DNA of 15,787 nt from Maricaulis sp965657935 (GTDB lineage Bacteria; Pseudomonadota; Alphaproteobacteria; Caulobacterales; Maricaulaceae). This document shows positions 7,704 through 14,435 of this stretch, in pieces. The stretch lies in contig CBFHQE010000068.1 of NCBI GenBank assembly GCA_965657935.1, positions 1 through 15,787 of the forward strand, written 5' to 3'. Every line of letters begins with the position of its first letter. Positions within the stretch are counted from its first letter, which is position 1. The notes beneath the pieces were generated by a model. That model worked only from the letters and a program-made list of their open reading frames with translations. It had not been told where the DNA came from and did no database searches. Made by a program: the position numbers and the translations under genes.

Positions 7704-7967
7704 TCAATCGGCGATCTCTTCCTCGTCCAGATAGACCGGCTCTGTGCGACCGAGCACTTCAGCAACATCGCCGATATCGGCAGGATCGACATCGTCCGGT
7801 GTCCAGACTTCCTCGACCTCGACCGACCAATAGCCTTCCGCTTGCGCAGAACCGGCCGCCAGCATGCCCGCCTGCTGCTCATCGCCAGCAATAACGCCAA
7901 ACGTGATGAAACAGGCGCCCACGGCGTCCTCGGCCTGTACCATGACGTTGAACCCAGAAAGCGACAT
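7704..7967 (-). CDS. Hypothetical, highly acidic 87-residue protein
   Basis: No family recognised. The gene begins 3 bases after the cysS stop, with GGGG inside the cysS end acting as a ribosome site (GGGGTAAGTCATG), so it should be co-translated with cysS. By my count it has 20 Asp/Glu against one Arg and no Lys or His, giving a very low pI. The N-terminal half (FNVMVQAEDAVGACFITFGV) looks like a compact beta-alpha unit; the middle EGYWSVEVEEVWTPDDV has regular alternation suggesting strands; the C-terminal tail is Asp/Glu-rich. It has no signal peptide or membrane segment. Options are a small ligand-binding or regulatory domain, an RNA- or DNA-mimicking acidic protein, or a structural accessory. 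Nothing in the sequence decides. Confidence 0.75.
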   Translation of the reverse strand: MSLSGFNVMVQAEDAVGACFITFGVIAGDEQQAGMLAAGSAQAEGYWSVEVEEVWTPDDVDPADIGDVAEVLGRTEPVYLDEEEIAD

Positions 7968-7970
7968 GAC

Positions 7971-9356
7971 TTACCCCAATTTCCGCCAGGTCGAGCCTTC
8001 CGGGCCGTCATCGACCTGGACCTTCAAGGCGTTGAGCTCGTCACGGACGGCGTCGGCCCTTGTCCAGTCCTTGTCGGCGCGGGCCTGGTTGCGTGCGGCG
8101 ATGAGGCCATCGATCTGTTCGCGTTCGGCCGGGTCGATATCGGTCAAACCAAACCAGGCGTCCGGATCCCCCTGGCCCAGGCCCAGCAGGGCGCCGGCAG
8201 CCAGCAGCTCACCCTTGGCCCGGGCGCGCTCTTCCTCGGTCTCGGCCTTGTTGGCGCGGGACGCAATCTGGAACAGGACAGACAGGGCCTTGGGCGTGTT
8301 GAGATCATCGAACAACTGCTCCAGGAAGTCCTGCGGCGCCGAGACTTCCGCCGCCTCGACACCGGTCAGACGACGCAGGACACCATAGATCCGGTCCAGC
8401 GAACGACGGGTCTTCGCCAGAAGGTCACTCGTCCAGGTCAGCGGGGCCCGATAGTGCGCGGTCAGGAGCGCATAACGCAGCACCTCGCCCGGATGCTCCT
8501 GCACCAGGTCATGCACAAGCTGAACATTGCCAAGGGATTTCGACATCTTGTCGGTCCCCATGGTCAAAAAGCCATTGTGCAGCCAGTAATTCGCCATCGG
8601 CTTGCCGCCGTGGGCACAAACCGATTGCGCGATTTCGTTTTCATGGTGCGGGAAGACCAGATCTACGCCACCACCGTGGATGTCAAAGGTTTCGCCCAGA
8701 TGCTCCGCCGTCATTGCGGAACACTCCAGGTGCCAGCCCGGACGACCGCGACCCCAGGGACTGTCCCAGCCGGGCTCGTCATCAGCCGCAGGCTTCCAGA
8801 GAACAAAATCACCCGCGTCTTTCTTGTACGGCGCCACTTCGACACGCGCGCCGGCGATCATGTCATCCAGCGAGCGGCGGGAGAGCTTTCCATAGCCCTC
8901 ATAGGCCCCGACGGAGAAAAGCACGTGGCCCTCGGCCTCATAAGCGAAACCGTCCTCGATCAGCTTGCCCGCCATCTCGACCATTTGCGGAATATGCTGG
9001 GTGGCATGCGGCTCGATATCCGGCATGGCCACGCCGACAGCGCCCATATCCTGGCGATAAATCTCGGCATAACGCGTCGTGATCGCCTCGATCGGCTCAC
9101 CGGTCTCCTTGGAGGAGGCGATGATCTTGTCGTCCACATCGGTGATGTTGCGGGCATAGATCACCTTGTCCTCACCATAGATATGGCGCAGGGCACTGGC
9201 GAGAACATCAAACACGACGGCCGGACGCGCATTGCCAATATGCGCGTAGTTATAAACGGTTGGACCACAGACATAGAGGGTCACACGCTCCGGGTCGATG
9301 GGTTCGAAAGGCCGTTTGTGGCGGCTCAGCGTGTCATACAGGGTCAGCGCGGTCAT
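7971..9356 (-). CDS. cysS: Cysteine--tRNA ligase
   Basis: A complete 461-residue class I cysteinyl-tRNA synthetase, acting in the cytoplasm. The signature elements are YVCGPTVYNYAHIGNARP with the HIGH-equivalent HIGN at 39-42, and KMSKS at 270-274. The zinc site that selects cysteine is intact: C30, C212 (HLECSAM), H237 and E241 (PHHENE), matching E. coli C28/C209/H234/E238. The C-terminal helical and small tRNA-binding domains are present (DADDELNALK-like region near 435-450). The start at 9356 has GGA 7 bases upstream and gives the usual MTALTLYDTLSR opening. It is the first gene of the minus-strand run and diverges from folE across about 220 bases. Confidence 0.98.
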   Translation of the reverse strand: MTALTLYDTLSRHKRPFEPIDPERVTLYVCGPTVYNYAHIGNARPAVVFDVLASALRHIYGEDKVIYARNITDVDDKIIASSKETGEPIEAITTRYAEIYRQDMGAVGVAMPDIEPHATQHIPQMVEMAGKLIEDGFAYEAEGHVLFSVGAYEGYGKLSRRSLDDMIAGARVEVAPYKKDAGDFVLWKPAADDEPGWDSPWGRGRPGWHLECSAMTAEHLGETFDIHGGGVDLVFPHHENEIAQSVCAHGGKPMANYWLHNGFLTMGTDKMSKSLGNVQLVHDLVQEHPGEVLRYALLTAHYRAPLTWTSDLLAKTRRSLDRIYGVLRRLTGVEAAEVSAPQDFLEQLFDDLNTPKALSVLFQIASRANKAETEEERARAKGELLAAGALLGLGQGDPDAWFGLTDIDPAEREQIDGLIAARNQARADKDWTRADAVRDELNALKVQVDDGPEGSTWRKLG

Positions 9357-9577
9357 AGGGAAATCCGTCGTGGACTGAAAAATAAATAGGCATAATGCGG
9401 CGATGCGATTGGATTTGCAGCAAAGAGGCCCTACATAGCCTGAAGCGTGAGAACGCGAAACCGGAGGATTTCAGGCCCGGACTGCAAAAAGTCACGAGCC
9501 CGCCCTCGATCCGGAAACCGGAACTACGGCTGCAACGTATAGAGGCTGCCGACCCGTCAACGAAAGGATCCATTCAG
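9357..9577. other. Divergent cysS-folE intergenic region
   Basis: This 221-base region must hold promoters for both directions. An open frame continues through it into folE from 9395, but the encoded residues do not look like GTP cyclohydrolase and are unlikely to be translated. On the plus strand TTGGAT-17-TACATA (9409-9437) is a weak candidate for folE. I see no strong hairpin or riboswitch-like structure by eye. Confidence 0.5.
9536..9560 (-). promoter_or_regulatory. Candidate promoter reading toward cysS
   Basis: On the minus strand there is TTGACGG (9560-9554), a full match to the Caulobacter-type -35 consensus TTGACGS, then 10 bases and TCTATACG (9543-9536), a partial match to GCTANAWC. 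It would give a leader of about 170 bases before the cysS ATG. The site lies only about 20 bases ahead of the folE start, so the two divergent genes could interfere with each other. Confidence 0.35.
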
Positions 9578-10195
9578 ATGGACGCCATGACACCTGAAGA
9601 TGCCCGCATCGCTGCGGAAGAAAAAATTCGCCCGACCCGAGCGGAAGCCGAAGCGGCTGTCCGCACGCTGATCTCCTGGGCAGGGGATGACCCGGACCGT
9701 GAAGGCCTGATCGAAACGCCCAAGCGCGTGGTCAAGGCCTATGAAGAATGGTTCTCCGGCTATCGCGATGATCCGGCGGCCCTGCTCGGAAAAAAGTTCG
9801 AGGATGTTCAGGGCTATGACGACATGGTCATGCTGACCAATATCGACGTCGAGTCCCACTGCGAACACCATATTGCACCGATCTTGGGCGTGGCGCATGT
9901 CGCCTATCTGCCAACCAAGGCCGTTGTCGGCATCTCCAAGATCGCCCGTGTTGTGGAGATTTTCGCCAAGCGCCTGCAAACGCAGGAGACCATGACCGCC
10001 CAGATCGCCGATGCGTTGATGGACGCCATGGCGCCGCTCGGTGTGGCCGTCTATGTCGACGCCAAGCACCAGTGCATGACGACGCGCGGCGTCCACCACG
10101 CCAACGTCTCGACAATCACGACGACGTTCACCGGTGAATTCAAGACCGATGCGGACCTGCGCAACCGCTTCCTGCGCCTGGTTGAAAAGGCCTAG
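9578..10195 (+). CDS. folE: GTP cyclohydrolase I
   Basis: A 205-residue type I GTP cyclohydrolase, which converts GTP to 7,8-dihydroneopterin triphosphate, the first step of folate and pterin synthesis. The key segment ESHCEHHIAPILGVAHVAYLP gives C95, H97 and H98, and AKHQCMTTRG gives H164 and C166; these match the E. coli zinc and catalytic residues C110, H112, H113, H179 and C181. The substrate-binding KAVVGISKIARVV is at 114-126. The ATG at 9578 is chosen because AAAGGA lies 9 bases upstream and the protein then has normal length; the frame from 9395 would add 61 unconserved residues. It ends at a strong terminator. folP, a later step of the same pathway, lies about 4 kb downstream on the opposite strand and is not co-transcribed. 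Confidence 0.97.
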   Translation: MDAMTPEDARIAAEEKIRPTRAEAEAAVRTLISWAGDDPDREGLIETPKRVVKAYEEWFSGYRDDPAALLGKKFEDVQGYDDMVMLTNIDVESHCEHHIAPILGVAHVAYLPTKAVVGISKIARVVEIFAKRLQTQETMTAQIADALMDAMAPLGVAVYVDAKHQCMTTRGVHHANVSTITTTFTGEFKTDADLRNRFLRLVEKA

Positions 10196-10220
10196 AGGCT
10201 TCGACCTCACGCAAAAAACA

Positions 10221-10250
10221 AGGGCGGCTCCATCGAGCCGCCCTTTTTGT
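10221..10250. terminator. Bidirectional Rho-independent terminator
   Basis: A perfect 10-bp stem AGGGCGGCTC / GAGCCGCCCT with a CATC loop (10221-10244) is followed on the plus strand by TTTTGTTTG. Upstream is GCAAAAAACA, so the minus strand also reads hairpin then TTGTTTTTTG. It lies 26 bases after the folE stop and about 110 bases after the phoD stop on the other strand, as expected for a terminator shared by two convergent genes. Confidence 0.9.
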
Positions 10251-10266
10251 TTGCACGCTCGTCCCG

Positions 10267-10312
10267 CCTCTCCACCGTCACCCCGATGAAGATCGGGGTG
10301 ACGGTGGAGAGG
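10267..10312. repeat. REP-like palindromic hairpin, 21-bp perfect stem
   Basis: Bases 10267-10287 pair with 10292-10312 without mismatch around a GAAG loop; the core is CACCCCGATGAAGATCGGGGTG. No T run follows, so it is not an ordinary terminator. ACCCCGAT...ATCGGGGT palindromes recur in the intergenic spaces of many alphaproteobacteria as REP-type elements; that is recalled and not checked here. It lies between the convergent ends of folE and phoD, a typical REP location, and could protect 3' ends or block read-through. Confidence 0.75.
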
Positions 10313-10360
10313 GGCGCTCGCAGTCTTTCACTTCCGCAAACGCAGCAGCCCCCGGCACGC

Positions 10361-12052
10361 CTAGCTGACGCGCTCCAGCTCCGGGGCGCCGCTCCCATCT
10401 CGCGTCAATCGCCAGGCGCTCTCGGTCTTCGCCGAATAGTCCCGGGTCATGATCGTCGACACACCGATATATTCCGCGTCCACAGTCTGCGGCGTCAGCG
10501 TCATGCGGATATAGCCGTGATCAGTCATGTTGCAGTGGCTGACGGCGGCGTTGGCTTCTCGCATCATCTCGCCATAGTCCACACCCGGCGCCGCAAAGCT
10601 GGAGAAGGGTGACGGGCTCGTGACGGAGGCAGTGACAAACTCGGTGCCCACGCGATTGCCATCATTGTCTGCCAGGTCATTGGTCCAGAAGGAATGCACA
10701 TCGCCGGTCACCGTGACCACATCGGCATCTACTGCGCGCAGGGCGGCGAACAGGCGTTCGCGCTCGGCCGGGAAACCGTCCCACATGTCCAGATTGAACG
10801 GAATTCCGAAACGGGTGGAGTTGATGAAGCGACGCGCGAACTCATTGTCCCGCGTGGCAACCCAGCGCAGCCAGCCTGGCATTTCGGTGGTGAAGTCCGG
10901 GAAATTGACCCGGCTCATGATCACCTGATTGCCCAGGATACGCCACGGCTTGCCGGCCGCGACGGAGGCCGCACAGGCAGCCTGCACATCAGCGATCTGC
11001 TGTGCGCCCATCAGTTCGCGATCATCGGCACCGATCTCATCACGTTTCCAGTTGGCCACGATGGCCAGGTTTTCTTCGGTGATGTCCGAATTCGGATCGA
11101 TGGGAAAATCCTCGTAATCCATAACCTCGGAGCGCGCGGTCAGGCGGGTTTCCAGCATGCATAGCGTGGCCAGATCCCCGATCTCGAACACACCACGGCG
11201 GTCGATCAGGTTTTCCGGTTCGCGGGAAGGCGTCCAGTCGTACCAGGCACGCACGGCGGCATCGCGGCGCTCATACCAGTCGCCTTCACTGGCATCGTGG
11301 TTTTCGGCTCCGGTGGCATAGCTGTCATTGGCAGTTTCATGATCATCCCAGACCATGATCCACGGCGCCGCCGCATGCAGGGCTTGCAGGTCCGGGTCGG
11401 ACTTGTACTGGGCGTGACGGGTCACATAGTCGGCATACTCAACGATTTCATGCACCGGATCCGAGACACGGTTGAGCTCTACCGACTTGCCCGAGGCATA
11501 TCCATCTGCCGGATATTCATAAATATAGTCACCAAGGTGCAGGACGAGATCAAACGCGTCATTCTCGGCGGCTTCTCGATAAACGTTGAAATGCCCGGCC
11601 GGGAAGTTGGAGCAGGAGAAAATGCCAATGCGATACCGGTCGACATTGCCTGCTGGCAGGGTGCGGGTAACGCCCACTGGCGAATAATCATCTTCCAGCC
11701 GGAAACGATAAAAATAGGTCATGCCCGGCAACAAGCCGTCTGCCAGGACTTTCAGCGTACCAAGCGGCTGCGGCGTGACATACATGATCGTCTCGCCCTG
11801 CTCGAAGATGATATCCTGGAACTCCGGATCGCGCGCCAACTCGACGCCGCGGTAACCGCCTGCATCATCTGTGAGCGCCGTCCACAGCATCACACTGGTC
11901 TGATCAGGGTCGCCAGAGGCCACGCCATGACGGAAATGACCTTGCGTGGGCGGTTCGAAACGGTCGATACGCTCTGAGCAGGCCCCGACCGCCAGACCGG
12001 CGCCCGCTGCCCCCAAAAGCGCGCCACGGCGCGTCAGTTTGATCTTTTCCAT
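10361..12052 (-). CDS. phoD: PhoD-like alkaline phosphatase, Tat-exported, possible lipoprotein
   Basis: A 563-residue metallophosphatase of the PhoD family, acting outside the cytoplasm on phosphate mono- or diesters. The N-terminus KIKLTRRGALLGAAGAGLAV is a twin-arginine signal (R8, R9) followed by VGAC with C25, which fits a lipobox, so the protein may be a Tat-exported lipoprotein. An N-terminal PhoD beta domain is at about 35-135, then the metal-site motifs FSCSN (C147), HLGDY (172-176), VWDDHETAND (235-244), GNQVIMSR (374-381) and TGDVHSF (449-455). The start at 12052 is chosen because AGGGGA lies 5 bases upstream; an adjacent ATG at 12055 and a GTG at 12067 are alternatives. No pho box is obvious in the short space before the divergent pseudouridine synthase gene. 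Confidence 0.93.
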   Translation of the reverse strand: MEKIKLTRRGALLGAAGAGLAVGACSERIDRFEPPTQGHFRHGVASGDPDQTSVMLWTALTDDAGGYRGVELARDPEFQDIIFEQGETIMYVTPQPLGTLKVLADGLLPGMTYFYRFRLEDDYSPVGVTRTLPAGNVDRYRIGIFSCSNFPAGHFNVYREAAENDAFDLVLHLGDYIYEYPADGYASGKSVELNRVSDPVHEIVEYADYVTRHAQYKSDPDLQALHAAAPWIMVWDDHETANDSYATGAENHDASEGDWYERRDAAVRAWYDWTPSREPENLIDRRGVFEIGDLATLCMLETRLTARSEVMDYEDFPIDPNSDITEENLAIVANWKRDEIGADDRELMGAQQIADVQAACAASVAAGKPWRILGNQVIMSRVNFPDFTTEMPGWLRWVATRDNEFARRFINSTRFGIPFNLDMWDGFPAERERLFAALRAVDADVVTVTGDVHSFWTNDLADNDGNRVGTEFVTASVTSPSPFSSFAAPGVDYGEMMREANAAVSHCNMTDHGYIRMTLTPQTVDAEYIGVSTIMTRDYSAKTESAWRLTRDGSGAPELERVS

Positions 12053-12082
12053 CATCTTCCCCTGCACAAATCACGCATCTTC

Positions 12083-12107
12083 TTGACGCTGAATATTGCG
12101 CCTGAGC
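12083..12107 (+). promoter_or_regulatory. Candidate promoter for the pseudouridine synthase gene
   Basis: TTGACGC at 12083-12089 matches the Caulobacter-type -35 consensus in full; GCCTGAGC at 12100-12107, 10 bases on, is a partial -10. A second possibility is TTGCGCC (12096-12102), 14 bases, GCTAGTCG (12117-12124), which would start transcription at or next to the ATG at 12132 and give a leaderless message. The whole divergent gap from phoD is only about 80 bases. Confidence 0.35.
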
Positions 12108-12131
12108 GACAGCAAGGCTAGTCGCTTTGCA

Positions 12132-13142
12132 ATGAGCGATACAGAAAACACTATCCGCGAGATCGAAGCCGAGGCCGAACACCAGGGTCAGCGGCTGGAT
12201 CGATGGCTGGCCAATAGCTGGGAAGAACTCTCCCGGTCACGCATCAAGGCGTTGATCGAGGAGGAACATCTGACCGTTGATGGCGCGATGCTGAAAGACC
12301 CGTCTGCCAAGGTACAGGCAGGGTCCACCTACGCACTGACCATCCCGGCGCCGCGGCCGGACAAACCAATCCCGGAAAAAATGGATCTGAATATCCTGCA
12401 CGAGGATGCGGATCTGATCGTCATCATGAAACCGTCCGGCCTGACCGTGCACCCGGCAGCGGGCCATTGGACCGGTACACTGGTGCACGGGCTGCTCTAT
12501 CACTGCGCCGGTTCCCTCTCCGGAATCGGGGGCGTGGAACGACCGGGTATCGTGCACCGGCTCGACATGGACACATCCGGCGTGATGGTCGTGGCCAAAT
12601 CCGATGCGGCGCACCAGGGCCTCACCGCCCAATTCGCCAGGCACTCGGTCGAGCGCGCCTATATCGCCTTCACCAAGGGCATGCCCAAGACCAAGGCCGG
12701 GCGTATCGAGACCCAGCTGGTGCGTTCATCCAAGGATCGCAAGAAATTCGAGGTTCCGCACGACCCCTACAGCGAGGCCGGCAAACACGCGATCACCAAT
12801 TACCAGACGCTGGCGCGTTTCGGACAGGCCCCCAATGCCGCCATCGGTACAGGCCTGGCTGCCAAGGTGGAATGTCGCCTGGAAACGGGCCGCACACACC
12901 AGATTCGCGTGCACATGGCGCATATCGGCTGTCCTTTGCTGGGCGACCCGGTCTATGGCAGTCGCCGGGGCGGCATTGTCGCCGCCAGCGATAATGGCCG
13001 CGAGCTCAAGGAATTCCGCCGCCAGGCCCTGCACGCCGCCATTCTGGGCTTTGAACACCCGGTGACCGGCGAGCAAATGCGGTTCGAGGCAGAGATGCCG
13101 AAGGACATGCAACGTCTGGAAAAATTCCTGGAACGGCTGTGA
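12132..13142 (+). CDS. rluD: RluA/RluD-family 23S rRNA pseudouridine synthase
   Basis: A 336-residue large-subunit pseudouridine synthase. An S4-like RNA-binding domain lies at about 18-72 (QRLDRWLANSWEELSRSRIK). The catalytic domain follows with PGIVHRLDMDTSGVMVVAKS; the Asp of HRLD, D145, is the catalytic residue of the family. CRLETGRTHQIRVHMAHIGCPLLGDPVYG is the conserved C-terminal motif. S4 domain plus this length fits RluD (positions 1911/1915/1917 of 23S rRNA), although RluC-type activity cannot be excluded by eye. ATG 12132 is preferred to an upstream in-frame TTG at 12096; neither has a strong Shine-Dalgarno sequence, and leaderless translation is possible. It diverges from phoD and precedes the peptidase gene in the same direction. 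Confidence 0.92.
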   Translation: MSDTENTIREIEAEAEHQGQRLDRWLANSWEELSRSRIKALIEEEHLTVDGAMLKDPSAKVQAGSTYALTIPAPRPDKPIPEKMDLNILHEDADLIVIMKPSGLTVHPAAGHWTGTLVHGLLYHCAGSLSGIGGVERPGIVHRLDMDTSGVMVVAKSDAAHQGLTAQFARHSVERAYIAFTKGMPKTKAGRIETQLVRSSKDRKKFEVPHDPYSEAGKHAITNYQTLARFGQAPNAAIGTGLAAKVECRLETGRTHQIRVHMAHIGCPLLGDPVYGSRRGGIVAASDNGRELKEFRRQALHAAILGFEHPVTGEQMRFEAEMPKDMQRLEKFLERL

Positions 13143-13149
13143 TCAGTTA

Positions 13150-13225
13150 GTCTCTCCCCTTGCATCTGACCGCCCGATGTGGAGATTGGATCCAATAATC
13201 GGTAACAGACCGCCCCGGGAGAGAC
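13150..13225 (+). promoter_or_regulatory. Leader inverted repeat that could mask the peptidase ribosome site
   Basis: GTCTCTCCC (13150-13158) is the exact reverse complement of GGGAGAGAC (13217-13225). The right arm contains GGGAGAG, the likely Shine-Dalgarno sequence 6 bases before the ATG at 13230. In between is a perfect 12-base palindrome ATTGGATCCAAT (13185-13196). A transcript coming through from rluD could fold so that the ribosome site is paired; a transcript starting inside the gap would leave it free. The regulatory role is inference. Confidence 0.4.
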
Positions 13226-13229
13226 CAGG

Positions 13230-14435
13230 ATGACGATGACCATGACACGCGGCGTTGGCGGCTCGACAGCCGAGGCAGAGCTGGCCCGGCTGGACACTAT
13301 GCTCGGCGATTGTCAGCCCATCCCGGTCGAGGAGCACAAGGACCGCATCTCGGCCCTCCAGGCGCGCATGTCCGTCGCGGGACTGGATGCTGTCTATATC
13401 GATGCCGGCAGCAATCTGACCTATTACACGGGCACCAAATGGTATCAGACCGAGCGCCTGATGGGCGCTGTCATACCGGCCAGCGGCCCGATCACCTATG
13501 TCGGCCCGGCGTTCGAGGATGGTACGATCCGCGATTTCATGACCGTGGAGGCGCGACTGGAGGGCTGGGAGGAACACGAGGATCCCTACACGCTCACCGC
13601 GCGCCTGCTGGAAGGCTGCGGCAAGGTCGGGCTGGACCCCTCCATGCCGCTCTTCCGCGTCACCGGTCTGAAGGCAGCCTGCGCTGGCGAACTGGTCGAT
13701 GCCGGCGACGTTGTCCTGTTCGGCCGGGCCCGAAAATCAGAGAACGAGCTGGCGCTGATGCAGGCGACCAAGACTGCCACGCTGGAAGTTCACAAGGCAG
13801 CCGCGCGCATCCTGCGGGACGGCATCACCACGCAGGAAGTGACCGAATTCATTCACGCGGCTCACAAGAAAGTCGGCGCCCCCGGTGGATCGACCTTCTG
13901 CATCGTCCTGTTCGGACCGGACAGCGCCTTTCCGCACGGCGTTTCAACGCCCAAGGCGCTGGAAGCCGGTGACATGGTGCTGATCGATACCGGCTGCGCC
14001 ATCCACGGCTATCAGTCCGACATCACTCGCTCCTATGTGTTCGGGGAACCAACGGCAGATCAGCGCCGAGTCTGGGACGCGGAAAAAGCCTGCCAGATCG
14101 CCGCCTTCGATGCTGCTCAGCTGGGTCAGCCCTGTTCAGCCGCGGATGATTCAGCGCGGGCAGAGGGCGAGCGCCACGGTTTCGGCCCGGGCTATCAGCT
14201 GCCGGGCACGCCGCACCGCACCGGCCATGGCATAGGCCTGGACATTCATGAAGGCCCGTATCTGGTGGGCAATGACGGGACACCGCTGGATATCGGCATG
14301 TGTTTTTCCAACGAGCCGATGATCTGTGTACCGGGCGAGTTCGGCATTCGCCTGGAAGACCATTTCTACATGACGGCCGACGGACCACGATGGTTCACCC
14401 AGCCCAGCAAGTCGATCGACGATCCGTTTGGCTAG
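13230..14435 (+). CDS. M24-family metallopeptidase (Xaa-Pro peptidase type)
   Basis: A 401-residue pita-bread-fold peptidase with an N-terminal creatinase-like domain (about 35-165, including SNLTYYTGTKWYQTERL) and a C-terminal catalytic domain. All five dinuclear metal ligands are visible: D253 (LIDTGC), D264 (YQSDITRS), H333 (HRTGHGIGLDIHEGP), E362 (FSNEPM) and E376 (IRLEDH). This fits an Xaa-Pro dipeptidase or aminopeptidase, probably cytoplasmic as no signal peptide is seen. ATG 13230 is followed by in-frame ATGs at 13236 and 13242, giving MTMTMTRG; GGGAGAG 6 bases upstream favours the first. It follows rluD after 87 bases. Its stop codon shares CTAG with the stop of the convergent folP gene. 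The exact substrate (Pro dipeptides or longer peptides) is not decided by sequence. Confidence 0.92.
   Translation: MTMTMTRGVGGSTAEAELARLDTMLGDCQPIPVEEHKDRISALQARMSVAGLDAVYIDAGSNLTYYTGTKWYQTERLMGAVIPASGPITYVGPAFEDGTIRDFMTVEARLEGWEEHEDPYTLTARLLEGCGKVGLDPSMPLFRVTGLKAACAGELVDAGDVVLFGRARKSENELALMQATKTATLEVHKAAARILRDGITTQEVTEFIHAAHKKVGAPGGSTFCIVLFGPDSAFPHGVSTPKALEAGDMVLIDTGCAIHGYQSDITRSYVFGEPTADQRRVWDAEKACQIAAFDAAQLGQPCSAADDSARAEGERHGFGPGYQLPGTPHRTGHGIGLDIHEGPYLVGNDGTPLDIGMCFSNEPMICVPGEFGIRLEDHFYMTADGPRWFTQPSKSIDDPFG

Noticed and set aside
7680..9389. 569-codon open frame on the plus strand opposite cysS
   Set aside because: It is antisense to a clearly conserved synthetase; long antisense frames are expected in GC-rich genes, and its residues show no domain-like motif.
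9395..9577. N-terminal 61-residue extension of folE
   Set aside because: Residues are not like the family, and the ATG at 9578 has a good ribosome site; a promoter toward cysS also lies in this stretch.
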